DNA of 64,000 nt from an uncultured Parabacteroides sp. (GTDB lineage Bacteria > Bacteroidota > Bacteroidia > Bacteroidales > Tannerellaceae): contig CALUZS010000012.1 in NCBI GenBank assembly GCA_944325355.1, forward strand, positions 1-64,000. Reading direction: 5' to 3'. A program made the translations under genes and the position numbers. Below the pieces are notes generated by a model. The model saw nothing but the letters and a program-made list of their open reading frames with translations, made no database searches and had not been told where the DNA came from. Shown one piece after another: positions 7,878 through 16,770 of the stretch; the first letter of the stretch is position 1; every line of letters begins with the position of its first letter.

Positions 7878-9974
7878 TCAACTAATCATTCCCCAATTTA
7901 TTTTCCGGTCAAAAAGAGTTTGCAACCGGGACTTTAACGGCCGGTTTCGTTCTTCCGACAAATCCGGATCTTTGTCAAGTATCTCTTGCGCAATATTCCT
8001 GGCATACTGTAAAATCTGCCCGTCTGCTGCCAGATTTGCAATTTTCAAATCCAAACCTTCGCCGCTTTGACGCGTACCTTCCATATCCCCGTGACCACGC
8101 ATCTTCAAATCCTCTTCAGCGATTTCAAAGCCGTTATTGCTATTAACCATTATTTCAAGGCGTCTCCTTGTTTCGTTGCTCAATTTATAAGACGAAACGA
8201 GTATGCAATAGGATTGTTCAGCACCACGCCCGACCCTTCCCCGCAGCTGATGCAACTGGGACAGCCCGAAACGTTCGGCACTCTCAATAACCATCACTGA
8301 AGCATTCGGCACATTCACCCCAACTTCGATAACAGTAGTGGCAACCAGAATCCGGGATTCTCCTGACACAAACCGTTGCATCTCAGCATCCTTTTCCGAT
8401 GTCTTCATTTTTCCATGCACCATTGAAACCGAATACTCCGGGAAAACCTCTTTAAACGTTTCATATCCCTGCTCCAAATTTTTATAATCCAGCTTTTCAT
8501 TTTCTTCAATCAACGGATAAACAATATACACCTGCCGACCCGCCTGTAACTCTTTCCGCAGAAAATTATATAACTGTGCCCTATTATTATCGTAGCGATG
8601 GACGGTTTTTACCGGCTTTCTCCCGGGCGGCAACTCATCGATTACAGAAACATCCAAATCGCCGTACAATGTCATTGCCAACGTTCGGGGTATAGGAGTT
8701 GCCGTCATGATTAAAACATGAGGGACTTGGACATTTTTCTTCCAAAGACGGGCACGTTGTTCCACACCAAAGCGATGTTGCTCATCAATAATGGCTAATC
8801 CTAACGAAGCAAATTCAACCGTATCCTCAATCAAGGCGTGTGTCCCGATAACTATTTGAATTTCTCCGGAAGCAATGGCAGGCAATAACTTGTTCCGTTC
8901 ACTTCTTTTTGTAGAACCGGTCAACAAAGCGACCTTCACATCCATATCTTTCAGAAAAGATTTAACCGTTGCATAATGCTGGTTCGCCAATATCTCGGTC
9001 GGAGCCATCATACACGCCTGGCAATGATTATCGATAGCCAATAACATCGCCAACAATCCTACCAACGTCTTACCACTACCGACATCCCCCTGCAACAGCC
9101 GGTTCATCTGCCTGCCGCTCCCCATATCCGCCCGAATCTCTTTAACCACCCGTTTCTGCGCATTTGTCAATTCAAACGGGAGGTAATCTTTATAGAATGT
9201 ATTAAAATAATCACCAACTCTCGGGAATAAAATTCCATGCAACTTCTGCTTTCGCAAATGTGCCGTCTGCAATATATGTAACTGGATAAAAAACAGTTCA
9301 TCAAACTTCAACCGCAGTTGTGCCACCCTCAATTTGGCAACCGTCTCCGGAAAGTGTATATTCTTCAACGCCTCTTCCAAAGGGAGCATCCGAAGCTTCC
9401 GCAACAAATACTCCGGCATATAATCGGGAACCTTCCATTTCAAGGAAGACAATAACGTATATTGCAGATTCTGTATCGCACGGGAATTCAAAAAAGATTT
9501 TTTCATCTTCTCCGTCGTATTATAAAAAGGAGTAAGTCCTGCAGCTACCTGTTGCCCGTCTGCTATCTCGTCAATATCCGGATGGGCAATATTCAATACT
9601 CGTCCATATTCTGCCGGCTTCCCGAAAACGATATATTCCACGGATGGTTTATATTTGTTCATTACATAGTTCATGCCTTTGAACCAAACCAAGTCTATGG
9701 TACCGCTCCCGTCCGTGAATTTGGCAATCAAACGCTTTGTCCGTCCTTCCCCAATCGTATCGAAAAAAAGGATACGTCCCCTTAACTGGATATATGGCAT
9801 ATTGGCTGTTACCTCCGCTATCTTATAAAAGCGGCTCCGGTCTACATACTTGTAGGGAAAATAGTAAAGCAAATCTTCATACGAAGCGATTCCCGCCTCT
9901 TTCTTCAATATTTCCGCCCTTTTAGGCCCAACCCCCGGCAAATAGACTATGGAACGTTTATCTAAATCAGACAT
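7878..9974 (-). CDS. recG: ATP-dependent DNA helicase RecG
   Basis: A 698-aa superfamily 2 helicase, full length. It remodels stalled replication forks and Holliday junctions. The N-terminal wedge domain contains an OB fold (about residues 60-150) after an HhH-like start (YLPGVGPKRAEIL). Helicase motifs are GDVGSGKT (Walker A), MMAPTEILANQH, GTHALI, IIDEQHRFGVEQR (motif II, DExH-like), MTATPIPRTLAMTLYGDLDVSVIDE, and the C-terminal ATTVIEVGVNVPNA and QLRGRVGRG. Its own promoter lies just upstream. Confidence 0.98.
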   Translation of the reverse strand: MSDLDKRSIVYLPGVGPKRAEILKKEAGIASYEDLLYYFPYKYVDRSRFYKIAEVTANMPYIQLRGRILFFDTIGEGRTKRLIAKFTDGSGTIDLVWFKGMNYVMNKYKPSVEYIVFGKPAEYGRVLNIAHPDIDEIADGQQVAAGLTPFYNTTEKMKKSFLNSRAIQNLQYTLLSSLKWKVPDYMPEYLLRKLRMLPLEEALKNIHFPETVAKLRVAQLRLKFDELFFIQLHILQTAHLRKQKLHGILFPRVGDYFNTFYKDYLPFELTNAQKRVVKEIRADMGSGRQMNRLLQGDVGSGKTLVGLLAMLLAIDNHCQACMMAPTEILANQHYATVKSFLKDMDVKVALLTGSTKRSERNKLLPAIASGEIQIVIGTHALIEDTVEFASLGLAIIDEQHRFGVEQRARLWKKNVQVPHVLIMTATPIPRTLAMTLYGDLDVSVIDELPPGRKPVKTVHRYDNNRAQLYNFLRKELQAGRQVYIVYPLIEENEKLDYKNLEQGYETFKEVFPEYSVSMVHGKMKTSEKDAEMQRFVSGESRILVATTVIEVGVNVPNASVMVIESAERFGLSQLHQLRGRVGRGAEQSYCILVSSYKLSNETRRRLEIMVNSNNGFEIAEEDLKMRGHGDMEGTRQSGEGLDLKIANLAADGQILQYARNIAQEILDKDPDLSEERNRPLKSRLQTLFDRKINWGMIS

Positions 9975-9999
9975 ACATCACACTAAGAGATACTGCCCA

Positions 10000-10007
10000 C
10001 AAAGATA
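10000..10007 (-). promoter_or_regulatory. Promoter -7 element of recG
   Basis: Reads TATCTTTG on the minus strand, matching TAnnTTTG, 26 bases before the recG ATG. Confidence 0.6.
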
Positions 10008-10064
10008 AAAGATTTTAGAGAGTCAGGCAACTACGGAAAGTTGAGACAAAAAAACCGGCTTGTC

Positions 10065-11171
10065 TTAATAATTCTCAGCCAACAATACGGTCGATTTGAA
10101 GTAAGGGAACTCCGATTCAAACATCTTTGAAAAAACACCCGACACAATATTCTCTTCAATTTGTTTCACTGTCCATAACTTAGAACCCGGTGCCTTGAAT
10201 GGTTCCAACTGTTCTTCCGTTCGGCAATTTATTATATACAGCGAAACCCGCTGATTAACACTTCCGTCTTTATAATGATAACTAATCGGGGTACCGAAAG
10301 AAAGGGAACCTGCATTTCTTATTCCGCGTAATATCCGGGATAATGTATCCTCGATTGTCTCATGGAACAAAACATATTTGTAGATTGGGACATCTATTAA
10401 ATCCGGAAACAGAATTTTTGTCTTCTCTCGCTTCGCCAACAATAGCTTCCCTTGATAAACCAATGCTACTCTTACAACAGGATGACAATATTTTGCCGGA
10501 TACAGCCGGCTGACCGAACGGGCAACAAAACCGATAACCCGTCCGTTCCCGTTGACTATCGGTAACCAAGTCTCCTTCGCCAGTTTCCTTTGCAACAGAT
10601 TCAGACGAATCTCTTCATACGATATACACACAATACCCAGCACGATAAATGAATCGTTGAGCAGGAAGTTGCCAAGAACCGGATTAGCCATTTCTTCCGG
10701 CAAAAGTTCATAAATCAACACAAAGGACAGATGGAACATATACACGCATTGTATAATCCGGGAAATGAAATAATGTTCATTAATCGTTGCCCGCTTATAC
10801 GTTTTAGCGAAAGGCGATTGCTCCGTATTCCAAACATATTTCTTTACAAAGCCTTGCACAATCTCGACAAAAAACAAAGCAAATATTAAAAGAATCTCGA
10901 TAATAACCGGCGTGTATGCATACAGATTTTCCCCTAACGGGAAGAGTATGAATAAGGTATAGAAAAGCAATGTAAAAAAGGCTGGCATCAGCTGCATCCA
11001 CACTGCCACACTGTTCTTTTTGATACGGATTACGTATAACAATGCCAGCCCTGTTGCTACAGACAAAGAGAGAGAGACTGCGTAAGATACAAAATTGCTA
11101 CACAGGACAAACAGCAACAAAGGGAATAGCCCCATCGCCTGATTATGAATCTTCTTATTCGGCACTGTCAT
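10065..11171 (-). CDS. Integral membrane protein with C-terminal degenerate Nudix-like domain
   Basis: A 368-aa protein in two parts. Residues 1 to about 190 contain roughly six hydrophobic helices (for example AMGLFPLLLFVLCSNFVSY, FFTLLFYTLFILFP, IIEILLIFALFFVEIV, NDSFIVLGIVCISY). From about residue 205 a soluble domain reads VVRVALVYQGKLLLAKREK and LIDVPIYKYVLFHETIEDTLSRILRGIRNAG, which follows the layout of a Nudix fold, but the catalytic REUxEE is replaced by SRILRGI, so hydrolysis is unlikely. It probably binds a nucleotide or similar ligand and signals to, or from, the membrane part. It lies third after DPP-IV and lipA. Start uncertain: GTG at 11183 is the alternative. Confidence 0.8.
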   Translation of the reverse strand: MTVPNKKIHNQAMGLFPLLLFVLCSNFVSYAVSLSLSVATGLALLYVIRIKKNSVAVWMQLMPAFFTLLFYTLFILFPLGENLYAYTPVIIEILLIFALFFVEIVQGFVKKYVWNTEQSPFAKTYKRATINEHYFISRIIQCVYMFHLSFVLIYELLPEEMANPVLGNFLLNDSFIVLGIVCISYEEIRLNLLQRKLAKETWLPIVNGNGRVIGFVARSVSRLYPAKYCHPVVRVALVYQGKLLLAKREKTKILFPDLIDVPIYKYVLFHETIEDTLSRILRGIRNAGSLSFGTPISYHYKDGSVNQRVSLYIINCRTEEQLEPFKAPGSKLWTVKQIEENIVSGVFSKMFESEFPYFKSTVLLAENY

Positions 11172-11221
11172 CTCTTTTATCACTTCTGCTAAAAATATAA
11201 CAGAAAAGAGTGCCTAAAAGT

Positions 11222-12073
11222 TCATTTGCCTATATGTTTCTCTGCGTGATAAGAAGAACGGACCAGCGGGGCACTTTCAACATAACGAAAGCCCTTCTCC
11301 AAGGCTATCCGCTTGTAACGTTCAAACTGGGTAGGATGGATATATTCTGCCACAGGATAATGACGACGGGACGGTTGCAAATATTGACCAATCGTAATAA
11401 TCGATACACCGACAGCGCACACGTCATCAAGTAATTCAATAACCTCCTCCTCTGTCTCGCCCAATCCAATCATAATTCCGGTTTTTGCAGGAACACCCCC
11501 TGCGGCAATCCGTTTTAATACAGCTAAACTTGTCTCATACTTGGCGGCACTCCGGACCAAAGGAGTTATCCGACGGACAGTCTCCATATTATGGGCAATG
11601 ATATCGGGACGTGCTTGAATAACTTTGTCAATGAGTTCCAAATCTCCCTGGAAATCGGGGATAAGAACTTCAATGGAGGTCTGAGGATTCAATTCTCTTA
11701 TCGATTGTATCGTATTTACCCAATGCGCTGCACCCTTGTCCGGAAGATCATCCCGGTCTACCGAAGTGATGACTGCATGTTTCAACCGCATCAACCGGAT
11801 ACTCTCCGCCACACGGACCGGTTCTTCTGTGTCAAGAGGCAGAGGTTTGCCCGACAAGGTATTGCAGAATTTACAGGAGCGAGTACAAATATCCCCTCCA
11901 ATCATGAATGTCGCCGTTCCCCGACTCCAACATTCTCCCATGTTCGGGCATTTCCCGCTCGTACAAATCGTATGCAGACAATGTGACTCAACAATTTGTT
12001 TCGTCTGCGTGAACCGTTCGTTCCCACGCAAACGGATTTTTAACCAATCGGGCTTCCTTACATGCTCCGCCAT
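11222..12073 (-). CDS. lipA: Lipoyl synthase
   Basis: A 283-aa radical SAM enzyme that inserts two sulfurs into octanoyl groups on lipoyl domains of 2-oxoacid dehydrogenases and GcvH. The N-terminal auxiliary cluster cysteines are in CLHTICTSGKCPNMGEC, the radical SAM CxxxCxxC is CTRSCKFC, and the C-terminal RSS motif is in APLVRSSYHAEKH. All are intact. It starts 8 bases after the dipeptidyl peptidase gene ends, so cotranscription is likely although no functional link is evident. No lipB or lplA is visible in the window. Confidence 0.98.
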   Translation of the reverse strand: MAEHVRKPDWLKIRLRGNERFTQTKQIVESHCLHTICTSGKCPNMGECWSRGTATFMIGGDICTRSCKFCNTLSGKPLPLDTEEPVRVAESIRLMRLKHAVITSVDRDDLPDKGAAHWVNTIQSIRELNPQTSIEVLIPDFQGDLELIDKVIQARPDIIAHNMETVRRITPLVRSAAKYETSLAVLKRIAAGGVPAKTGIMIGLGETEEEVIELLDDVCAVGVSIITIGQYLQPSRRHYPVAEYIHPTQFERYKRIALEKGFRYVESAPLVRSSYHAEKHIGK

Positions 12074-12081
12074 TGCTTGTC

Positions 12082-14268
12082 TTACTCGGAAAGAAGATTC
12101 TCAAAAAAGAAATTTGCCATCTTGGTATAGAGGTGATAACGGGTATTTCCTCCGTAAATCCCGTGATTCCGGTCTTTATAGATGTGCATATCGAATTGCT
12201 TTCCTGCCTGAACTAACGCCTCCGCATACGCAAGCGATTGCATAAAATGCACATTGTCATCCGCCGTTCCATGGATAAGCAACAAATTACCTTGCAAATC
12301 TTTTGCCCGCTTCAAAGGAGAGGTTTCCGCATACCCCTCAAAGTTTTCCTGCGGAGTACGCATATAACGTTCCGTATAAATCGTATCGTAATATCTCCAA
12401 TCAGTCGGAGGAGCCACAGCTATTCCTGCTTTGAATGTGCCGTTGCCAACACTCATCGCCATCAACGTATTATATCCTCCGAAGCTCCATCCCCAGATAG
12501 CCATCCTCGAACCATCTATATAAGGAAGCTTTGCTAACGCCTGCGCCGCTTCCACCTGGTCTTGCGATTCAAACAGTCCCATCTTCAAATACGTACATTT
12601 ACGGAACTCTTCCCCTCGGGCGCCTGTACCACGCCCGTCCACACTGACAACAATAATTCCGTTTTGCGCCAAATACTGCTCCCAATCGAAACTGTAACTG
12701 TCAAGCACCTGTTGGGAATTTGGTCCGCTATACTGCACCATGACAACAGGATATTTCCGTGATGCGTCGAAATCGACCGGCTTTACCATCCATGCATTCA
12801 GTTCGTAACCGGAAGCCGTAGTCAAAGTCATGAACTCTTTTTTAGAGTAAGCGTAACCGGCAAGTCTGGACTTCAACGCTGCATTATCAATCAACACGCG
12901 TAATTCTTTCTGGTTCTTTGTTTCATGGACGGAAACTTTCTTAGGCGTAGCCGCACTTGAGTAGGAATTCACATAATAACGGAAGTTACTGCTAAACGTC
13001 GCCGAATTAGTTCCGCTCTCAGATGACAGCTTTGTTTTCACCCCTTTCGCATTAACCATATAAACAGACCTGCGCAAAGGACTCTCTTCCGCCGATTCAT
13101 AATAGGCAGTCTGCGTTTTAGGGTCATATCCTATAAAGCGGGTGACGTCCCACTCGCCTTTTGTAATCTGACGCTTCAATATGCCGGTCGGACCATAGAA
13201 ATAAAGATGCGCATATCCGTCCTTTTCGCTGACATAAGTGAAGCCATCTTCGTAAAAATGTATTGACTTCAGCCATTCCGAATCAATATAATATTTGCTT
13301 TGTTCGCTTAAAACCAAACGACTGACTCCACTTTTCGGATTTACATAATACATATTAAACTGATTCTGCTGACGGTTCAATGTCATTACCGCTAACTGCG
13401 AAGGATTCGTAGTAAACACAATCCTCGGAATATAGAAATCGCCCTTTTCCGGTATTTCCAGTTCTTTAAGCGCCTTTGTCTCTATGTTATAAGAATGGAC
13501 GGTCACTTTCGAGTTCTTCTCACCGGCTTTCGGATACTTAAATTTATAATAGGAAGGATATAATCCGTTACCGTAAATTTGCATCGAATATTCCGGCACC
13601 TCCGATTCGTCGAAACGGACGAATGTCAGGCATTCGCTGTCAGGAGACCAGGAAAGCATATTAGTAACAGCAAACTCCTCCTCATAAACCCAGTCGGTTA
13701 TGCCATTCAAGATACTATTGATCATGCCATCTTTGGTCACTTGCACTTCCGTATCATAATCAAATTTACGAATCCATACGTTATTGTCACGAACGAACGC
13801 GCACATTCGCCCGTCTGGAGAAAATGTTGGAATCATTAGCTTCCCTCCGTTATCGGAAAGCGGCTGTACATAATTACGACGAACGTCATATTGGTAATAA
13901 ACAGCCTTGAAAGATCTGCGATAAATCGGTTCCGTCTCCCGCCAAACGAGAATTTGCTTCCCGTCGCTGCTGATTTCATAACCGTCAATATCCTGGAATT
14001 CGCATTCGCGTGCGGTATTTGTATTGAAAAGCGTGTCAACAGTCTCTCCTGTCCGGTAAGAGTATTTTATAATCATATCGTGTGCCGCATTCAAAGCCGT
14101 ATAATATTCCCCGTCCGGCAAGGAACGCATCTCTCCGACATCGGAAGTTTGACTAAATAGACCGTTGGTTATATCTTTCAACTCTACCTGTTTCTTTTCC
14201 CCTTGTGCGAAGGTTGTTCCTGCAATACAGCAAAGAGCTAAAATCCTAAGCCCTGAATATATCTTCAT
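12082..14268 (-). CDS. Dipeptidyl peptidase IV (S9 family)
   Basis: A 728-aa secreted serine peptidase. A signal peptide (MKIYSGLRILALCCIAGTTFA) is followed by an eight-bladed propeller-type domain (about residues 40-480, including the DWVYEEEFAV glutamate motif that binds the substrate N terminus) and an alpha/beta hydrolase domain. The nucleophile is in GWSFGGYN, the Asp in HGTADDNVHF, and the His in DRNHGIYG. It removes X-Pro or X-Ala dipeptides from peptides in the periplasm or at the outer surface; similar enzymes in Porphyromonas and Bacteroides act in peptide feeding. First gene of the DPP-lipA-membrane protein operon. Confidence 0.95.
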   Translation of the reverse strand: MKIYSGLRILALCCIAGTTFAQGEKKQVELKDITNGLFSQTSDVGEMRSLPDGEYYTALNAAHDMIIKYSYRTGETVDTLFNTNTARECEFQDIDGYEISSDGKQILVWRETEPIYRRSFKAVYYQYDVRRNYVQPLSDNGGKLMIPTFSPDGRMCAFVRDNNVWIRKFDYDTEVQVTKDGMINSILNGITDWVYEEEFAVTNMLSWSPDSECLTFVRFDESEVPEYSMQIYGNGLYPSYYKFKYPKAGEKNSKVTVHSYNIETKALKELEIPEKGDFYIPRIVFTTNPSQLAVMTLNRQQNQFNMYYVNPKSGVSRLVLSEQSKYYIDSEWLKSIHFYEDGFTYVSEKDGYAHLYFYGPTGILKRQITKGEWDVTRFIGYDPKTQTAYYESAEESPLRRSVYMVNAKGVKTKLSSESGTNSATFSSNFRYYVNSYSSAATPKKVSVHETKNQKELRVLIDNAALKSRLAGYAYSKKEFMTLTTASGYELNAWMVKPVDFDASRKYPVVMVQYSGPNSQQVLDSYSFDWEQYLAQNGIIVVSVDGRGTGARGEEFRKCTYLKMGLFESQDQVEAAQALAKLPYIDGSRMAIWGWSFGGYNTLMAMSVGNGTFKAGIAVAPPTDWRYYDTIYTERYMRTPQENFEGYAETSPLKRAKDLQGNLLLIHGTADDNVHFMQSLAYAEALVQAGKQFDMHIYKDRNHGIYGGNTRYHLYTKMANFFFENLLSE

Positions 14269-14297
14269 AACCTCTATTATTTTTTTGTAACGTTCCG

Positions 14298-14305
14298 CAA
14301 ATATA
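14298..14305 (-). promoter_or_regulatory. Promoter -7 element of the dipeptidyl peptidase operon
   Basis: Reads TATATTTG on the minus strand, 29 bases before the ATG at 14268. It shares the 48-bp divergent gap with the radical SAM gene. Confidence 0.6.
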
Positions 14306-14316
14306 GGGATAAAATA

Positions 14317-15312
14317 ATGAATACCATAAAAAATATATACCTTTACGGCATGAATGAATGTTTACCTTACAACGATTTCGGGACATTTCTCAAAAAGACA
14401 TTCCCCTATAAAGTCCAAAAAATATCCATTAACGCAGGCTTTACCTGCCCGAATCGCGACGGAAGCAAAGGATATGGGGGATGTTCCTATTGCAACAACC
14501 AGACGTTTAATCCAGAATATTGCAAAACAGACAAAAGCATTACCATGCAGTTGTCTGAAGGTGTCCGTTTTTTCGCCCGCAAATATCCGGAAATGAAATA
14601 TCTCGCTTATTTCCAAGCATACACCAATACCTATTCCAACGATATGGGAACTCTTATTGCAAAATACGAAGAAGCATTACGTTTCCCGGATGTAGCAGGC
14701 ATTATTATCGGGACACGCCCCGATTGCATGCCCGATGCATTATTGAATTATTTCGCGGAGCTGGCAAAAAAAGTATTTGTCATGATTGAATATGGTGTAG
14801 AAAGCACGCTCGACAGCACATTACGCCGAATTAATCGCGGACATACGCAGGCAGAATCCGCCGCTACAATTATCCGCACCGCCCAAAAAGGCATATATGT
14901 CGGTGCGCACTTGATTTTAGGGCTCCCCGGAGAGAATACGGCCGATATGCTCCGACACGCAAAAGTTCTCTCTTCCCTCCCGATAACAACCCTGAAACTT
15001 CACCAACTGCAACTGATAAAACAGACACGGATGGCGTTGGAGTATGAAGAAACGAGAGAAGATTTTCACCTGTTCGGCGTGGATGAATACATTGATTTGG
15101 TCATCGACTTTGCAGAACGCACTCGTCCCTCCATCGTCCTCGAGAGATTCGTATCCCAATCACCTAAAGAACTGCTGATTGCTCCAGATTGGGGCTTAAA
15201 GAATTACGAATTTACAGCAAAAGTCCTACGGCGTTTCAAAGAACGTAAGACCTGGCAAGGACGACTCTACCGGGAAGAAGACTCCGCAGGTTGTATCACT
15301 TCGCCATTATAG
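14317..15312 (+). CDS. TIGR01212-family radical SAM protein (YhcC type)
   Basis: A 331-aa radical SAM protein. The cluster cysteines lie in ISINAGFTCPNRDGSKGYGGCSYCNN, with the long CxnCxxC spacing characteristic of the YhcC/TIGR01212 group and distinct from the usual CxxxCxxC. Later GTRPDCMPDALLNYF, VMIEYGVESTLDSTLRRINRGH and AHLILGLPGENTADML are typical of Elp3-like radical SAM enzymes. Substrate unknown; family members are suspected to act on RNA. An ATG at 14353 (MNECLPYNDFG) is an alternative start. Its last 46 bases overlap the 3' end of the DUF4251 gene on the opposite strand. Confidence 0.88.
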   Translation: MNTIKNIYLYGMNECLPYNDFGTFLKKTFPYKVQKISINAGFTCPNRDGSKGYGGCSYCNNQTFNPEYCKTDKSITMQLSEGVRFFARKYPEMKYLAYFQAYTNTYSNDMGTLIAKYEEALRFPDVAGIIIGTRPDCMPDALLNYFAELAKKVFVMIEYGVESTLDSTLRRINRGHTQAESAATIIRTAQKGIYVGAHLILGLPGENTADMLRHAKVLSSLPITTLKLHQLQLIKQTRMALEYEETREDFHLFGVDEYIDLVIDFAERTRPSIVLERFVSQSPKELLIAPDWGLKNYEFTAKVLRRFKERKTWQGRLYREEDSAGCITSPL

Positions 15313-15770
15313 CTGATGGAAGAACGACGCATAGCCGAGACATAGACCAACGCCGCCCCGTTTACCGATATGTCAATCTTAAACTGGAATGTTCCTTCCT
15401 GCGTTTCTGCATCGAAAGAGACTTTCGCCGTTCCGTTTTTCTTCCGGACAACCTTATACCTGCTTACAGGTGCGTCGAAATTCATCCCATTCTCCGATGA
15501 ATATGTCACAGAATACAACTCTCCGATATAAGGCAAATGAGTAAACACCGAATCGTTCCGGAGAGTAATCCCATAGGAATAAGTCACCACACGAGATTGC
15601 CCTCCCATCGGATTCATCCGGTTGATATCAATCGCGAAGTTCCCTCGTTCAATCATCGTAGCAAGCGCTTTATCCATCGTTTTTGCCGCTTTCTTTTCTT
15701 TGGGATAAAGGGGAGAACTACCTGCAACAAACAAAAACGCAATAAGCAATATGACATTGAAACGTCTCAT
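15267..15770 (-). CDS. DUF4251 domain protein, secreted
   Basis: A 167-aa protein with a signal peptide (MRRFNVILLIAFLFVAGSSPLYP) and a beta-rich DUF4251 domain, recognisable by FAIDINRMNPMGGQ, GELYSVTYSSENGMNFDAP and FKIDISVNGAALVYVSA. This family is common in Bacteroidota envelopes and has no known function. It starts 24 bases after the MscS gene ends and is probably cotranscribed with it. Its 3' end overlaps the convergent radical SAM gene by 46 bases, with no terminator between. Confidence 0.85.
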   Translation of the reverse strand: MRRFNVILLIAFLFVAGSSPLYPKEKKAAKTMDKALATMIERGNFAIDINRMNPMGGQSRVVTYSYGITLRNDSVFTHLPYIGELYSVTYSSENGMNFDAPVSRYKVVRKKNGTAKVSFDAETQEGTFQFKIDISVNGAALVYVSAMRRSSISYNGEVIQPAESSSR

Positions 15771-15793
15771 AGCTACAACCTGTCATTCAATTT

Positions 15794-16648
15794 TCAATTG
15801 GGAGCCTGGTGAACCGTAACTTGCGGGAACGGGAACTCGATACCTGCCTGGTTGAATGTCTCGTACACTTCTTTGTTTATATCGAAAAAAACATTCCAGT
15901 AATCACCGTTATTTACCCAAGCCCTCACTACAAAGTTCACGCTACTGTCGGCAAGTTCTTTCAGCCCGATAAACGGAGCCGCCGGTTCCATAAGAATCCG
16001 TTTCTCTTTTGCGAGCACATCTTCCAACGTCTTCTTCACCTTTGCATAATCGCTTCCGTAATCGACACCGAAAACCCATTCAATCCGCCGTTTCTCCGAT
16101 GTGGAAAAATTGACAACCACATCACTGCTCATCGCTCCGTTAGGTATATATATCAACTTGTTGTCGACCGTTGAAAGCACCGTATGGAAAATCTGTATAG
16201 CTTTGACCGTACCGCCAACCCCTTGCGCTTCAATGTAATCGCCCACTTTGTAGGGCTTGAAGACCAAGATAATCAGACCGCCGGCAAAATTCGACAGATT
16301 GCCGCTCAATGCCATACCGACAGCCACACCGGCTGATGCCAACAATGCGGCAAACGACGTTGTTTCTATCCCCAATGTACCTACGACGGAAACGATTAAC
16401 AGAATCATCAATAAGATATTTACAAGACTCATTACAAATGTCTTCACCGACAATTCCACATTCCGCCGTTCCATTAACCGACGAACCAACTTATTCAACA
16501 AATTAACCACGAAACGACCGACAATAAATACAACAGCAGCCTTTATCAATGTTAATCCCAAATCCGTCCCTTTGTCCAGCAAATTGTTCCAGACTTTTTC
16601 AAAGGTCATGCCTTTCTCAACGGTTTGCAAAAGAATAAATGCAATCAT
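15794..16648 (-). CDS. MscS family mechanosensitive channel
   Basis: A 284-aa small-conductance mechanosensitive channel, close to the length of E. coli MscS. A periplasmic-facing N terminus and two helices precede the pore helix, visible as the Gly/Ala-rich FAALLASAGVAVGMALSGNLSNFAGGLIIL, followed by the beta domain (PYKVGDYIEAQGVGGTVKAI, with KLIYIPNGAMSSDVVVNFS) and the cytoplasmic alpha/beta cage. It releases solutes on hypo-osmotic shock. It has its own promoter and leads the DUF4251 gene. Confidence 0.95.
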   Translation of the reverse strand: MIAFILLQTVEKGMTFEKVWNNLLDKGTDLGLTLIKAAVVFIVGRFVVNLLNKLVRRLMERRNVELSVKTFVMSLVNILLMILLIVSVVGTLGIETTSFAALLASAGVAVGMALSGNLSNFAGGLIILVFKPYKVGDYIEAQGVGGTVKAIQIFHTVLSTVDNKLIYIPNGAMSSDVVVNFSTSEKRRIEWVFGVDYGSDYAKVKKTLEDVLAKEKRILMEPAAPFIGLKELADSSVNFVVRAWVNNGDYWNVFFDINKEVYETFNQAGIEFPFPQVTVHQAPN

Positions 16649-16685
16649 AATACTATTTCTCCCCTGATTTGATTAGAAAGTGTAG

Positions 16686-16693
16686 CAAAGGTA
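16686..16693 (-). promoter_or_regulatory. Promoter -7 element of the mscS gene
   Basis: Reads TACCTTTG on the minus strand, matching TAnnTTTG, 37 bases before the ATG. Confidence 0.6.
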
Positions 16694-16733
16694 TAAATTA
16701 TTTTTAAACAACTCTCTGCTAAAAATTATTGCT

Positions 16734-16741
16734 TAGCTTTG
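16734..16741 (+). promoter_or_regulatory. Promoter -7 element of the TPR gene
   Basis: TAGCTTTG matches TAnnTTTG and ends 29 bases before the ATG at 16771. It is divergent from the mscS promoter. Confidence 0.65.
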
Positions 16742-16770
16742 TCTCATAATTTAAAAGAACGAATTCAACG

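Noticed and set aside
10045..10065. GACAA/TTGTC stem as terminator between recG and the Nudix-like gene
   Set aside because: Only 5 bp and no GC core; too weak to call.
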